From Candidatus Hydrogenedentes bacterium CG07_land_8_20_14_0_80_42_17 (GTDB lineage Bacteria; UBA8481), in contig PEWQ01000170.1 in the NCBI GenBank assembly GCA_002780065.1, forward strand, positions 1-19,295: a stretch of DNA of 19,295 nt, given 5' to 3'. The notes beneath the pieces were generated by a model. It made no database searches and was not told the origin of the DNA. It worked only from the letters and a program-made list of their open reading frames with translations. Below are positions 7,023 through 14,401 of the stretch, piece after piece. The translations under genes were made by a program, and so were the position numbers. Numbering within the stretch: position 1 is the stretch's first letter; each line of letters opens with the position of its first letter.

Positions 7023-7047
7023 AAAAAAAAATGCTCTACAAGGCATT
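7023..7047 (-). terminator. Weak candidate terminator of the GT39-type gene
   Basis: On the minus strand AATGC (7043-7047) and GCATT (7030-7034) form a 5-bp stem that encloses the TAG stop codon, followed by an uninterrupted T run. The stem is short and AT-leaning, so termination would be weak. The T run also adjoins the histone promoter. Confidence 0.4.
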
Positions 7048-8583
7048 ATTTTCGGCGCTAGCCCTCAAAGGATTCCTTAAAATCGAAGCGTAAACTATTC
7101 CGCTTCTTGTCAAAATCGGTCTGCCTATTCCCGAAAACATTTTGCCATTGTAAGATGAACTTCCCAAAATTAAAAACCAATCGGCATTTCTTTTCGAAGT
7201 AATATTAATTTTCTTTCCGGCAAAATTCAGCAGACGATTCAATTCAAGTCTCCATTCAGGAGAATCAAAATACAGCGGGAGGTCTGAAGAGCCTCCTGGA
7301 ACTATTGCGTAATCTCCATTCGGAAGTCCCGAAAGAATTCTAAACGTCAAAATGTCTCCGCTCGCAGTCACAGGCATATTCCATTTTACAGCCGTTTTTG
7401 GACCTCCAATTAATTCGCTGATGTAAAAACTTTCAGCAGGATGAAAAAGCAAAAGCGAAATTAAAAACGGCAATCCAATCGCAGTGACAGCAATGAGTTT
7501 GTATCTAGGAAACCGTTCCGCAATAGTACCTGCTCCCAAACCGCCTAGAAGAGCCATGACAGCGGCTACAGGCATAAGATGTCTCATCCCTTCACGCAGA
7601 AATTCATGAGCCAGAATTCCCGTGATAAATGCAAAGAGCAAAAAAGAGCGGAGCATATTCGAGAGCGGGCCTCGTCTGAAAATTAATTCATACAAAGCAA
7701 AAAGAAGAAGAATGGGCGGAAAACCGATTGCAAACCAGACAAAGATATAATGCCATTGAGGGGCGCTGCACGGACCAAAATAAAGAGTAGACGGTCTAAT
7801 AAGAATTTCACCCGTCTCGGCAGAAGGCATCATTCCTGCAAAATATGTAATGTGGCTCCATAGTGCCGACGGTTCAATTACAAGAACCGGCCACGTCAAT
7901 AAAAATCCAAAAAAAGTTCCTGCCATAAACAACTTCAGGCGGACATAAAAAGGCAATTCACTTTGAATTCCTTTCCATAACCATATCGGAACTGCAAAAA
8001 GAAGTATCGCTCCTGATATTTTTGTTCCGATAGAAAGTCCTGCAAATAATCCCGCAAGTAAAAAATTTCCGTGAGTCCTTGCTGCAAGAATTTCCGAAAG
8101 TGATAGAAGAATAAACGACGTAGCTACTGATTCATTGGAAGCCTGAGCTGAGAAAGCGAAAAGAGGCGGAGCTACGAGCAATGAAAGAAGAACAGAGTAT
8201 GCGGCAAGTTTGCCTCGAGGCCTTCGCACTATAGAATAAACCCTTGTCACCGCTATTGCATAAAGAACTGCAGGAAAAAATCGAATCCAAAAGATTTTTT
8301 CTCCGCCGAGAATCAATCCGAACGCAACCAGAATTTTTGCAGGAGAAGGCCGTTCCGTTCCGAACCAGACTGAATAAGTTGGAATGTTTCCATGAAGCCA
8401 GCCAATAAAACATTTTGCATCCAGAATCATTCGAGCCTCATCGAACGTGAGCCCGTATGCGTTCAAATGAGAAGTAACAAGAATTAACGACAAAATAAAT
8501 ATTAGAATCGGCGTCAATCCTGCTGAAGGTCTTTCATCCAGAATGGGTAATGGTGCCGGTCTTATAGTTATATAGTTATTCAT
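7036..8583 (-). CDS. GT39/PMT-type multi-pass membrane glycosyltransferase
   Basis: A polytopic membrane protein of 515 residues resembling the dolichyl-phosphate-mannose mannosyltransferase/ArnT group (GT39, PMT_2), which moves sugars from polyprenyl-phosphate carriers on the outer face of the inner membrane. A first membrane segment (about 24-40) is followed by LTFDEARMI with D48-E49, where the family carries its acidic catalytic residue in the first periplasmic loop. Some ten further hydrophobic segments run to about 380, and a soluble C-terminal region of about 130 residues follows. The acceptor is unknown; neighbouring glycosyltransferase and methyltransferase genes suggest surface glycan or glycoprotein. 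The ATG at 8581-8583 overlaps the end of the transposase gene by 8 nt, and codons 2-11 (NNYITIRPAP) lie in the element's left arm. It has no good ribosome binding site, so the native start may be the TTG at residue 23, after the arm. Confidence 0.85.
   Translation of the reverse strand: MNNYITIRPAPLPILDERPSAGLTPILIFILSLILVTSHLNAYGLTFDEARMILDAKCFIGWLHGNIPTYSVWFGTERPSPAKILVAFGLILGGEKIFWIRFFPAVLYAIAVTRVYSIVRRPRGKLAAYSVLLSLLVAPPLFAFSAQASNESVATSFILLSLSEILAARTHGNFLLAGLFAGLSIGTKISGAILLFAVPIWLWKGIQSELPFYVRLKLFMAGTFFGFLLTWPVLVIEPSALWSHITYFAGMMPSAETGEILIRPSTLYFGPCSAPQWHYIFVWFAIGFPPILLLFALYELIFRRGPLSNMLRSFLLFAFITGILAHEFLREGMRHLMPVAAVMALLGGLGAGTIAERFPRYKLIAVTAIGLPFLISLLLFHPAESFYISELIGGPKTAVKWNMPVTASGDILTFRILSGLPNGDYAIVPGGSSDLPLYFDSPEWRLELNRLLNFAGKKINITSKRNADWFLILGSSSYNGKMFSGIGRPILTRSGIVYASILRNPLRASAENNAL
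8552..8580 (+). repeat. Left inverted arm of the Y1 element
   Basis: 29 nt beginning GGTGCCGGTCTTATAG and followed by an AT-rich direct repeat. It matches the reverse complement of the right arm at 28 of 29 positions once one extra 8-nt unit in the right arm is left out. It overlaps the transposase stop codon and the start region of the GT39-type gene. Confidence 0.85.
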
Positions 8584-9433
8584 AATTTATGCGGATTAGA
8601 TTCACATAACCAGATGTTCGGTTAAAGTAACGACCAATCTCACTCGGGCCGTATCCGCAATTTAACATTTCTTTTATTGCATCTTTTCGTATTCGACTGA
8701 TGTTTCTATCGCGACTTAATCCACGCATTTCTTTTATTGTAATTTTGAAGTTGGCTGAGTATCGGTTAGCGATATTTTCAATTGTTTCACGTTCTCTGCG
8801 ATCAAAGCTTTGAATACTCTGTCTGTCTTTCCTTCTCTTATTAATTTTAATTGATTCCTGCATGGTTCCAATAAATGTCTTATAGTTAGGAGTAACTTTC
8901 TCTAATCTACTTTTTAGAAGATCCTTATAATTATTTATACCCGCTTTGCCCTCATAACCCGGAACCTTTACAAATGATTTCCATAGGCATTTTTTGCCCA
9001 TATAATATTTCTCACTGCTCCATAAATATCTTTGCTCTTTTGTTTCCAACCCAGCCCGTCTGGGATTTTCATGTATATAAAATATCAATGACTCCAAATA
9101 CGAGTCATCCAGCACTATAAAACTTTTATACCGACCTTGAAACAAATGTCCATCCCTTCCATAAATCCGATTGAAATCGTGACTGTATTTCGAATGAACA
9201 TTGTGTATTACGGAAGATAGCATATCCGATCCTCGACGTATAAGGATGTGAATATGATTAGGCATTAAACAATAAGCTCCAAGATTTCCACGGCTAGCAT
9301 AAAGCCTATCATCCAACAATTTGAGATAATACTCATAATCTGCTGGGCATTTAAAAATTCTCTGTCGCTCGTTGCCGCGGGCAATAACATGATACCAATA
9401 ATCTTCAAGATCAATTCTTGGTGGACGTCCCAT
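8576..9433 (-). CDS. REP-associated-type Y1 (HUH) transposase
   Basis: A 285-residue single-strand transposase of the TnpA-REP/RAYT branch of the IS200/IS605-like Y1 family. It opens with the family signature MGRPPRIDLEDYWYHVIARG. The HUH motif is at 60-62 in YCLMPNHIHILI (H60-I-H62). The catalytic Tyr is probably Y119 in LIFYIHENPRRAGL, following FQGRYKS (98-104). A C-terminal extension (about 210-285) has a DnaA-domain-4-like helix-turn-helix (LNCGYGPSEIGRYFNRTSG). The frame is intact and all key residues are present, so it may be active. The family nicks and joins single-stranded DNA at short palindromes and often occurs as one domesticated copy per genome. The ATG at 9431-9433 has no clear ribosome binding site. 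The gene is AT-rich. Confidence 0.93.
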   Translation of the reverse strand: MGRPPRIDLEDYWYHVIARGNERQRIFKCPADYEYYLKLLDDRLYASRGNLGAYCLMPNHIHILIRRGSDMLSSVIHNVHSKYSHDFNRIYGRDGHLFQGRYKSFIVLDDSYLESLIFYIHENPRRAGLETKEQRYLWSSEKYYMGKKCLWKSFVKVPGYEGKAGINNYKDLLKSRLEKVTPNYKTFIGTMQESIKINKRRKDRQSIQSFDRRERETIENIANRYSANFKITIKEMRGLSRDRNISRIRKDAIKEMLNCGYGPSEIGRYFNRTSGYVNLIRINYE

Positions 9434-9465
9434 ATTTTCAATATATCATTTAGTCGGTTATTATC

Positions 9466-9502
9466 AATAACTATATAACTATATAACTATAAGACAGGCA
9501 CC
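9466..9502 (-). repeat. Right inverted arm of the Y1 element
   Basis: 37 nt which, read on the minus strand, begin GGTGCCTGTCTTATAG. It has three AGTTATAT-type units where the left arm has two, and T instead of G at its seventh base. It ends 7 nt before the GT4 start codon, so the 5' leader of that gene comes from the element. Confidence 0.85.
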
Positions 9503-9509
9503 TAAATTT

Positions 9510-10643
9510 ATGAAAATTCTTATGTTAGCGGATGTGTATCATCCGGACACTATTGGCGGAGCAGGGCGCGTTGCTGCAGAGCTTGCAAACGGTCTGCATA
9601 AGCTCAACTGCAATATCCGTGTTATCACACGCGCAACGTCACGAGCTCCTCAATTACGGGAAAGCATAGACGGAATAGAATTTTTTAGGTATCCAATAAA
9701 TCCTTCAAAACCTTTTTCCTTCATTCAAACAGCGCGAAAAGAAATTGAGAACTGTCTGTCCGTCGCTCTTGAAAATTTCCGGCCTGATATTATAGATTTG
9801 CATCAGCCGCTCTCCGCTTATTCGTCTTTCTCTTTACAATACCTCAAGAAAATTCCAAGCGTTTATACATTTCATTCCAGCTGGGCTGATGAATTAGCCG
9901 TGCGCGGCGGAATACACGCGCTCTTCTCTCCGATAGCTCGATTAGTTGAAAAACAAGTTTTAAAGAATGCCGATAAGATTGTTGTTCTTTCTGCCTATTC
10001 AGAAAAACGCGTGCTTTCAATTAACTCAAAGTGCAGAATAAAAATAATACCAGGTGGAGTCGATCTCGAAAAATTCCCTCTCAAAAAAAATTGTGCGCTT
10101 CATTCTCCGCCGGTCATTTTGACGGTTCGCAATCTCGTGAGAAGAATGGGGCTGGATCATCTTATTAATGCCGCAATTATATTGAAAAAAAAAGGCGTGA
10201 AATTCGAGCTAAGAATTGGAGGCACCGGCCCGCTGGAAAAAAAATTGCGTTCTGCCGCAGAACCGCTCGAAGATTCCTGCAAATTTCTCGGATACATTCC
10301 TGAAGAAAAAATAAGTTCTGTCTATCGCGATGCTGATCTCTTTGTGCTCCCTACAATCGCAATAGAAGGCTTTGGGCTCGTGATTCTCGAATCTTTTGCG
10401 TCCGGTACTCCGGTAATAGGAACCGACATTGGAGCCATCCCTGAACTTTTAGAACTCCAGGGAAGCGAATATGTCGTTGAGTCATCAGATGCTCCTGCTC
10501 TAGCGAAAAAAATCGAGCTGTTCTTCGAACGTAAAGATAAAATTGCTCCTTCCCAACTTAGAAATATCGCCGAAGAATTTCCTTGGTCTGAGCGCGCAAA
10601 AAAAATCCTAGCTCTGTATCATGAATTATCTTTGAAAAAATAA
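9510..10643 (+). CDS. GT4-family glycosyltransferase (GT-B fold)
   Basis: A cytoplasmic or membrane-associated retaining glycosyltransferase that transfers a sugar from an activated nucleotide donor to a lipid or glycan acceptor. The N-terminal half begins MKILMLADVYHPDTIGGAGR, with the glycine-rich acceptor-side loop at 16-20. PGGVDLEKF (181-189) and a second Rossmann domain follow. The nucleotide-sugar site has the E-x7-E motif EGFGLVILE at 286-294, then GTPVIGTDIGAIPELL. The length (377 aa) is normal for GT4. Donor and acceptor are not predictable. It is one of only two convincing plus-strand genes here. Its start lies just past the transposon's right arm and has no clear Shine-Dalgarno. 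It converges with the methyltransferase gene, with only 4 nt between the two stop codons. Confidence 0.92.
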   Translation: MKILMLADVYHPDTIGGAGRVAAELANGLHKLNCNIRVITRATSRAPQLRESIDGIEFFRYPINPSKPFSFIQTARKEIENCLSVALENFRPDIIDLHQPLSAYSSFSLQYLKKIPSVYTFHSSWADELAVRGGIHALFSPIARLVEKQVLKNADKIVVLSAYSEKRVLSINSKCRIKIIPGGVDLEKFPLKKNCALHSPPVILTVRNLVRRMGLDHLINAAIILKKKGVKFELRIGGTGPLEKKLRSAAEPLEDSCKFLGYIPEEKISSVYRDADLFVLPTIAIEGFGLVILESFASGTPVIGTDIGAIPELLELQGSEYVVESSDAPALAKKIELFFERKDKIAPSQLRNIAEEFPWSERAKKILALYHELSLKK

Positions 10644-10647
10644 CCGT

Positions 10648-11412
10648 TCATCGTTTTTTAAGAATAAAAATCCGGTGGCTCCCAGAATTAGGAAAAATTG
10701 TCCTGGCAACAGGTTCGATCAGGATTGAGAAAAAAGTTATCAATTCCCAAAAAGCTTTTTTCAAGAAAAAAGTATGTAGAACGCGCACGCCTCTATTGAC
10801 GTCCTCAGAATTAATCCTTCTTCTTCGACTTTGAATTCTTTCAATAATTTTCAGCAAAGGAAGATGCTCTACAGGAATTTCTTCTTCAATCTCAAAACCG
10901 CAATCATTAAACTTTTCCCGCCACCATTTTATATTTTGGGGAATGACGTGCGATTGCCATTTCATTCCAACTCGATCTAAAAGTTCGCAAAGAAGCAGCT
11001 TTCCGCCGATTCTCAAAATTCGATTCGATTCATGTAAAGACTCAATCTTTTTTTTATCCGGCAAATGCTGAAGAACTGTTATCGCCATAATAAAATCTAG
11101 CGAATTTTTTCGAAACGGAATTGTATCTGCACTCCCTATAACTTGCGGCCGAGCTGATTCCGAGATATCCAGTCCCCAAATTCTAAAGCCCTTCTTTCTC
11201 AGTCTCTTTATCCATCTGCCTCTGCCGCAACCTATCTCGATCGCAAAGTTGCTCTTTATTCCATTCAAAGCCTTCTCTATAGCTCTCAAATAAATCCTGT
11301 CCAAGAATCGATTAAAGCTCTTCGGAAGCCCCGGATAGCAAACTGCCGCAAGATCGTCATGTACCTCGCTATGAACATTTCTCCAATATTTATTTGTATC
11401 AACTTCAGTCAT
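10648..11412 (-). CDS. Class I SAM-dependent methyltransferase
   Basis: A Rossmann-fold methyltransferase of 254 residues. Motif I is EIGCGRGRW at 59-67, the ribose-binding acidic residue is in LDIS at 81-84, and ADTIPFRKNSLDFIMAI followed by LQHLPD (115-120) matches motifs II-III of the Methyltransf_11 group. The C-terminal part is basic and contains a hydrophobic stretch (about 217-240, FWELITFFSILIEPVARTIF) that could bind a membrane. The substrate is unknown; the surroundings suggest a glycan or lipid-linked saccharide, but a small-molecule substrate is equally possible. Its ATG overlaps the 3' end of the upstream methyltransferase by 8 nt, with AAAGGA 7 nt upstream, so the two are coupled. 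Confidence 0.88.
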   Translation of the reverse strand: MTEVDTNKYWRNVHSEVHDDLAAVCYPGLPKSFNRFLDRIYLRAIEKALNGIKSNFAIEIGCGRGRWIKRLRKKGFRIWGLDISESARPQVIGSADTIPFRKNSLDFIMAITVLQHLPDKKKIESLHESNRILRIGGKLLLCELLDRVGMKWQSHVIPQNIKWWREKFNDCGFEIEEEIPVEHLPLLKIIERIQSRRRRINSEDVNRGVRVLHTFFLKKAFWELITFFSILIEPVARTIFPNSGSHRIFILKKR

Positions 11413-12130
11413 TAACTTTTCCTTTAATACAAATCACCCACGCAAACCTGCGTAAAAATGGAATCGTGTTAAATAAAATTTTTTCCGTTCTCATAAAAAT
11501 TTGTCGAAGAATGCCATTCTTCATCATCACAAAACCGGGAAAAAGATAATAATAATCAATCTTCATTTCAGAATAAAAAACAACGCATTTTCGCACTAAT
11601 TCCTTTTCAGAATACCAGTTCGCCATGCCCCGATATCTCTTTCTCAAAAAGCGAATAAAAAAAATAAACGGGTTTCCTCTTATCGGCTCGACAAACGCAA
11701 ACCGAGCTCCCGGTTTCATCACTCTTGAAAAATCTTTAAAAACAATTTTTAGATCAAGAAACATCAAGACAGAAAAAACTGCGAGACGGTCGAATACATT
11801 TTTTCTGAATGGAAGTCGATGCGCATCGGCACAAACATAATTAACTCGATTAGATAAAATTCGCTTCAATTTCAAATTGCTTAGGGCAGAAAAAGACAAG
11901 TCGACAAGGACTATTCTTGCTCCGGACTCTGCCATCCGAACAGCATTTCCGCCCATTCCGCAACCTATTTCAAGTAAAGTTGATTTTTTTTCTAAATTTA
12001 AAGACTGAATCGCATCCGAGTCAGCCTCGATTCTCTTCAATGATTTTATGCTGTTCGAACTCTGATTCCACTCGAGTTCATAAAACTCTGTAATTTTTTT
12101 TACACTATTTTTATTTTTTACTTTATCCAT
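11405..12130 (-). CDS. Class I SAM-dependent methyltransferase
   Basis: A 241-residue methyltransferase with motif I LLEIGCGMGGN at 52-62, VDLS at 76-79, and CADAHRLPFRKNVFDRL at 100-116, the usual Methyltransf_11/UbiE-like order. The C-terminal half (about 135-241) is unusually basic, aromatic and hydrophobic (FIFFIRFLRKRY; DYYYLFPGFVMMKNGI), which suggests membrane contact. It resembles its downstream neighbour only in the SAM fold, so the pair need not share a substrate. The gene is visibly AT-rich compared with accA and gltX, which fits an accessory or acquired block. The ATG at 12128-12130 has only a weak upstream purine stretch. The substrate is not predictable. Confidence 0.85.
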   Translation of the reverse strand: MDKVKNKNSVKKITEFYELEWNQSSNSIKSLKRIEADSDAIQSLNLEKKSTLLEIGCGMGGNAVRMAESGARIVLVDLSFSALSNLKLKRILSNRVNYVCADAHRLPFRKNVFDRLAVFSVLMFLDLKIVFKDFSRVMKPGARFAFVEPIRGNPFIFFIRFLRKRYRGMANWYSEKELVRKCVVFYSEMKIDYYYLFPGFVMMKNGILRQIFMRTEKILFNTIPFLRRFAWVICIKGKVND

Positions 12131-12237
12131 GTATAATTTTTTCTTTCAAAATTCTCTAAAGTTAAACAATTCTAATGCCGAAAATTAAATCAAAGCAATT
12201 CCCGTTTAAGGACAGCTTTATTGGAAAGGATTCCATT

Positions 12238-12756
12238 ATGTCGATCGCAGGAGTCATATCAGCTTCACATCAACCTTATTCATACGACAATGAATCTACA
12301 ACAAAATCGTCCGGTATGCGAGAAGCAAAAGAGCTCACACCTGAAGAAGAAAAAAAAGTTGAAGAACTCAAAGACAGAGATGAAGAGGTTCGCAGGCACG
12401 AGCAGGCGCACATTGCGGCGGCGGGGCAATATGTTCGAGGCGGAGCACAGTATGATTACAAGCGGGGACCTGACGGAAATACTTACGCAGTAGGCGGCGA
12501 GGTCAAAATAGATACATCCGCAGAGAAAGATCCTAAAGCCACCATACAAAAAATGGAAGTTGTAAAGCGAGCCGCATTAGCCCCAGAGCATCCATCAGCA
12601 CAAGACAGGAGAGTAGCCTCAGAAGCAGACGCAGTAGCAATGAAAGCTCAACGCGATCTTGCCCAAACAATTTCACAGAGCGAAGGCATCTCGCAATTAG
12701 CCGCACTAAAAAAGGCGAATAACGACACATCTCATAAAATCGATCTTGCGGCGTGA
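12238..12756 (+). CDS. SprA-related putative metalloprotease-fold protein (HExxH)
   Basis: A 172-residue protein of the SprA-related family (a group annotated as having a putative metalloprotease catalytic domain). Numbered from the ATG at 12238, HEQAH at 54-58 supplies an HExxH zinc motif. It is followed by the family's conserved stretch: [16 protein letters not shown], then [25 protein letters not shown]. An acidic, charged helical segment precedes the motif, and there is no signal peptide or membrane segment. AAAGGA lies 7 nt before this ATG; an in-frame ATG at 12175 lacks such a site and would add 21 residues unlike the family. It stands alone on the plus strand between two minus-strand units. 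Proteolysis has not been shown for the family as far as I know, and the biological role is open. Confidence 0.85.
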   Translation: MSIAGVISASHQPYSYDNESTTKSSGMREAKELTPEEEKKVEELKDRDEEVRRHEQAHIAAAGQYVRGGAQYDYKRGPDGNTYAVGGEVKIDTSAEKDPKATIQKMEVVKRAALAPEHPSAQDRRVASEADAVAMKAQRDLAQTISQSEGISQLAALKKANNDTSHKIDLAA

Positions 12757-12836
12757 TGCGTAATTAATGCTGGAGTGCCCTCGCCGCTACCCCTCTCAGA
12801 AAGAACGTGTGAAATAATTGAAAATTGATCCCGTAT

Positions 12837-13625
12837 CTAGTAATACGAAAACGAACCGTCGTGTTTCATGAGTTTGATTGTTCGTCTAAGCATAAAATAT
12901 CCAATCGTAAAAAGTAGAATAGCAAGTATCAAAAGAAAAATTGCAGAGTGCCACGGCAGAGTGCCGTGAAGCATAATTGATCTTGTAATCGAGATTGCAT
13001 GAGTTGCCGGAAGAAGATTCGAAATAGCTTGAAAAAAATTAGGAAGGAGTGAAACAGGAAAGTAAACTCCGGTTAATATGGATCCGGCTCCGCCGGCCAA
13101 CGCCATGATTCTGCCCGTAGTACGGATTCTGAGGTCAAATGCGGCTTGAATGAAGCCTGCGCCCAATGCGGCGGATCCTGCAATTATGAATAAAGGTATC
13201 AGTAAAAATAATCTGTCATAATGAATATTCACTCCGAACCACATAGCAGCAGCTAAAATAAAGAAAGTTCTGCCCAAAGCTCTAACAGCCTTTATCAAAG
13301 ATGAAGCAATGACAAACATGAAAACGCTCGGGCCCAGAGTCATCATCGTCTCGAATGTTCCCATTGATATCTCGCTGATAATAAAATTACGCGGAGCGGA
13401 AACAATTGCTGAAACGAATCCGTAAAGTCCAACTCCGATAACTGTCACTGTAAAATAATCGTTGCCTTCCAGCAATTCTTTCGGCACCAATTTCCCTACA
13501 TAAAAAATACCGGCAAAATAAATTACAGCGGTAATAAGTTCAGCTAAAAACGAAAGTCTATACGCCATTCTTCCAGCCGTTTCGCGTTCGACCAAAGCGT
13601 AGCATATTTCAAAAAATCTTCTCAC
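12837..13625 (-). CDS. ABC-2 type transporter permease
   Basis: A 262-residue inner-membrane protein with about six hydrophobic segments. It includes the family's conserved region before the fifth segment (GGAGSILTGVYFPVSLLPNFFQAISNLLPATHAI, 179 onward), typical of ABC-2 exporters for drugs, lipids or polysaccharides. The start is GTG (13623-13625) in a GTGA overlap with the stop of the ATPase gene, so the two are made together as one exporter. The short cytoplasmic C-terminus ends MKHDGSFSYY. The substrate is unknown. It is the last gene of the long operon; 80 nt then separate it from the convergent SprA-related gene, and I see no clear hairpin terminator there. Confidence 0.92.
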   Translation of the reverse strand: MRRFFEICYALVERETAGRMAYRLSFLAELITAVIYFAGIFYVGKLVPKELLEGNDYFTVTVIGVGLYGFVSAIVSAPRNFIISEISMGTFETMMTLGPSVFMFVIASSLIKAVRALGRTFFILAAAMWFGVNIHYDRLFLLIPLFIIAGSAALGAGFIQAAFDLRIRTTGRIMALAGGAGSILTGVYFPVSLLPNFFQAISNLLPATHAISITRSIMLHGTLPWHSAIFLLILAILLFTIGYFMLRRTIKLMKHDGSFSYY

Positions 13626-14401
13626 CGTTCTTCCTCGGAATTTTCCATAATCTTTTCAAGCTCGGATTGAGAAGTCGGCCTTCCTCGCCACAAAATATTT
13701 CCTCTCGAAAGAACAAAAGCGCTTTCAGCGAGCGACGCTAATTCAATGTCATGCCCGGCAATAATAATCGAAAGATCTCTTCTTTGCCGAAATTCGAGAA
13801 GTGCCGCAATTAGCGCTTTCTTTGCGGCAATATCAATCGACCGCGTCGGTTCATCAAGAAGAATCACCTGCGGTGAGCCGAGAAATGCTCTGGCAACAGC
13901 AAGTTTCAGTTTCATGCCGGTCGTGTAAGTCCAAACAGGCTGACCGACAATTTCAGAACTCAATTCAAGTCTTTCGCATGCCGGAATAATTTCGGAAAGT
14001 TTATCTCTTGAAAGCCTGGCGTAAAACCTCAGGTTCTCATATCCGGTAAGTCTTTCCTGAAATTGCCGCTCGTTGGCAGTAATGTATACAACTTTTTCGG
14101 CATTACGCCGCACTGCGCCTTTCGTCGGTAATAGAACTCCCGAAATGATTCTAAGAAGAGTTGTTTTCCCCGAGCCATTGCGGCCGAAGAAGCAGTGAAA
14201 AGTATTCGGACTTATTTCATAATTTATATTCGACAATGCTCTGATAAATTTTTTTTGGGAAAAAGGGCGCCAAAAAGACGAACGTCTCTGAAATTCCATG
14301 CAAACATTTTCTAGTTTAACAAAATGATTCAGTTCTTCAGTCCTCTGCGTATTATTTCCATCTCTAGAATTTTTTGCTCGTTCTTCAAATATTTTTTCCA
14401 A
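13622..14401 (-). CDS. ABC-2 type transporter ATP-binding protein
   Basis: The nucleotide-binding subunit that powers the neighbouring permease. Walker A is GRNGSGKTT (73-81), the Q-loop region is ANERQFQERLTGYENL, the signature is the degenerate TTGMKLKLAVARA (160-172) in place of LSGGQ, Walker B is VILLDEPT (179-186), the D-loop is SID, and the switch His is H217 in AGHD. The TGMK form is common in ABC-2 exporters. The start is uncertain. TTG at 14399-14401 overlaps the GYF gene by 73 nt and adds about 24 residues unlike the family. A CTG at 14330-14332, with AGAGGA 8 nt upstream and a CTGA overlap with the GYF stop, would give a typical N-terminus (NHFVKLENVCMEF). The first ATG is at residue 35. 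Confidence 0.92.
   Translation of the reverse strand: MEKIFEERAKNSRDGNNTQRTEELNHFVKLENVCMEFQRRSSFWRPFSQKKFIRALSNINYEISPNTFHCFFGRNGSGKTTLLRIISGVLLPTKGAVRRNAEKVVYITANERQFQERLTGYENLRFYARLSRDKLSEIIPACERLELSSEIVGQPVWTYTTGMKLKLAVARAFLGSPQVILLDEPTRSIDIAAKKALIAALLEFRQRRDLSIIIAGHDIELASLAESAFVLSRGNILWRGRPTSQSELEKIMENSEEER

Larger units (their letters stand above)
8552..9502 (-). mobile_element. Y1-transposase element bounded by inverted arms (about 951 bp)
   Basis: A REP-associated-type tyrosine transposase gene lies between two inverted arms. The left arm, read on the plus strand, begins GGTGCCGGTCTTATAG; the right arm, read on the minus strand, begins GGTGCCTGTCTTATAG. Both continue into AGTTATAT repeats ending at the transposase side. 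Their outer edges are 8552 and 9502. No target duplication is seen, as expected for Y1 transposases. The element sits between two oppositely oriented glycosyltransferase genes. The true ends are inferred from where the arms stop matching. Confidence 0.75.

Noticed and set aside
8552-9502. IS605-type element with TnpB and a guide RNA
   Set aside because: Only the Y1 transposase is present; no TnpB-like zinc finger or RuvC motifs occur in the element.
10630-10670. Bidirectional terminator between the convergent GT4 and methyltransferase genes
   Set aside because: An A run and a T run are present, but no GC-containing stem lies between them.
12175-12237. Upstream start for the SprA-related gene
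   Set aside because: That ATG has no Shine-Dalgarno and adds residues unlike the family; the ATG at 12238 has AAAGGA at 7 nt.
12757-12836. Small RNA or terminator between the SprA-related gene and the ABC permease gene
   Set aside because: I found no stable stem with a T run on either strand.
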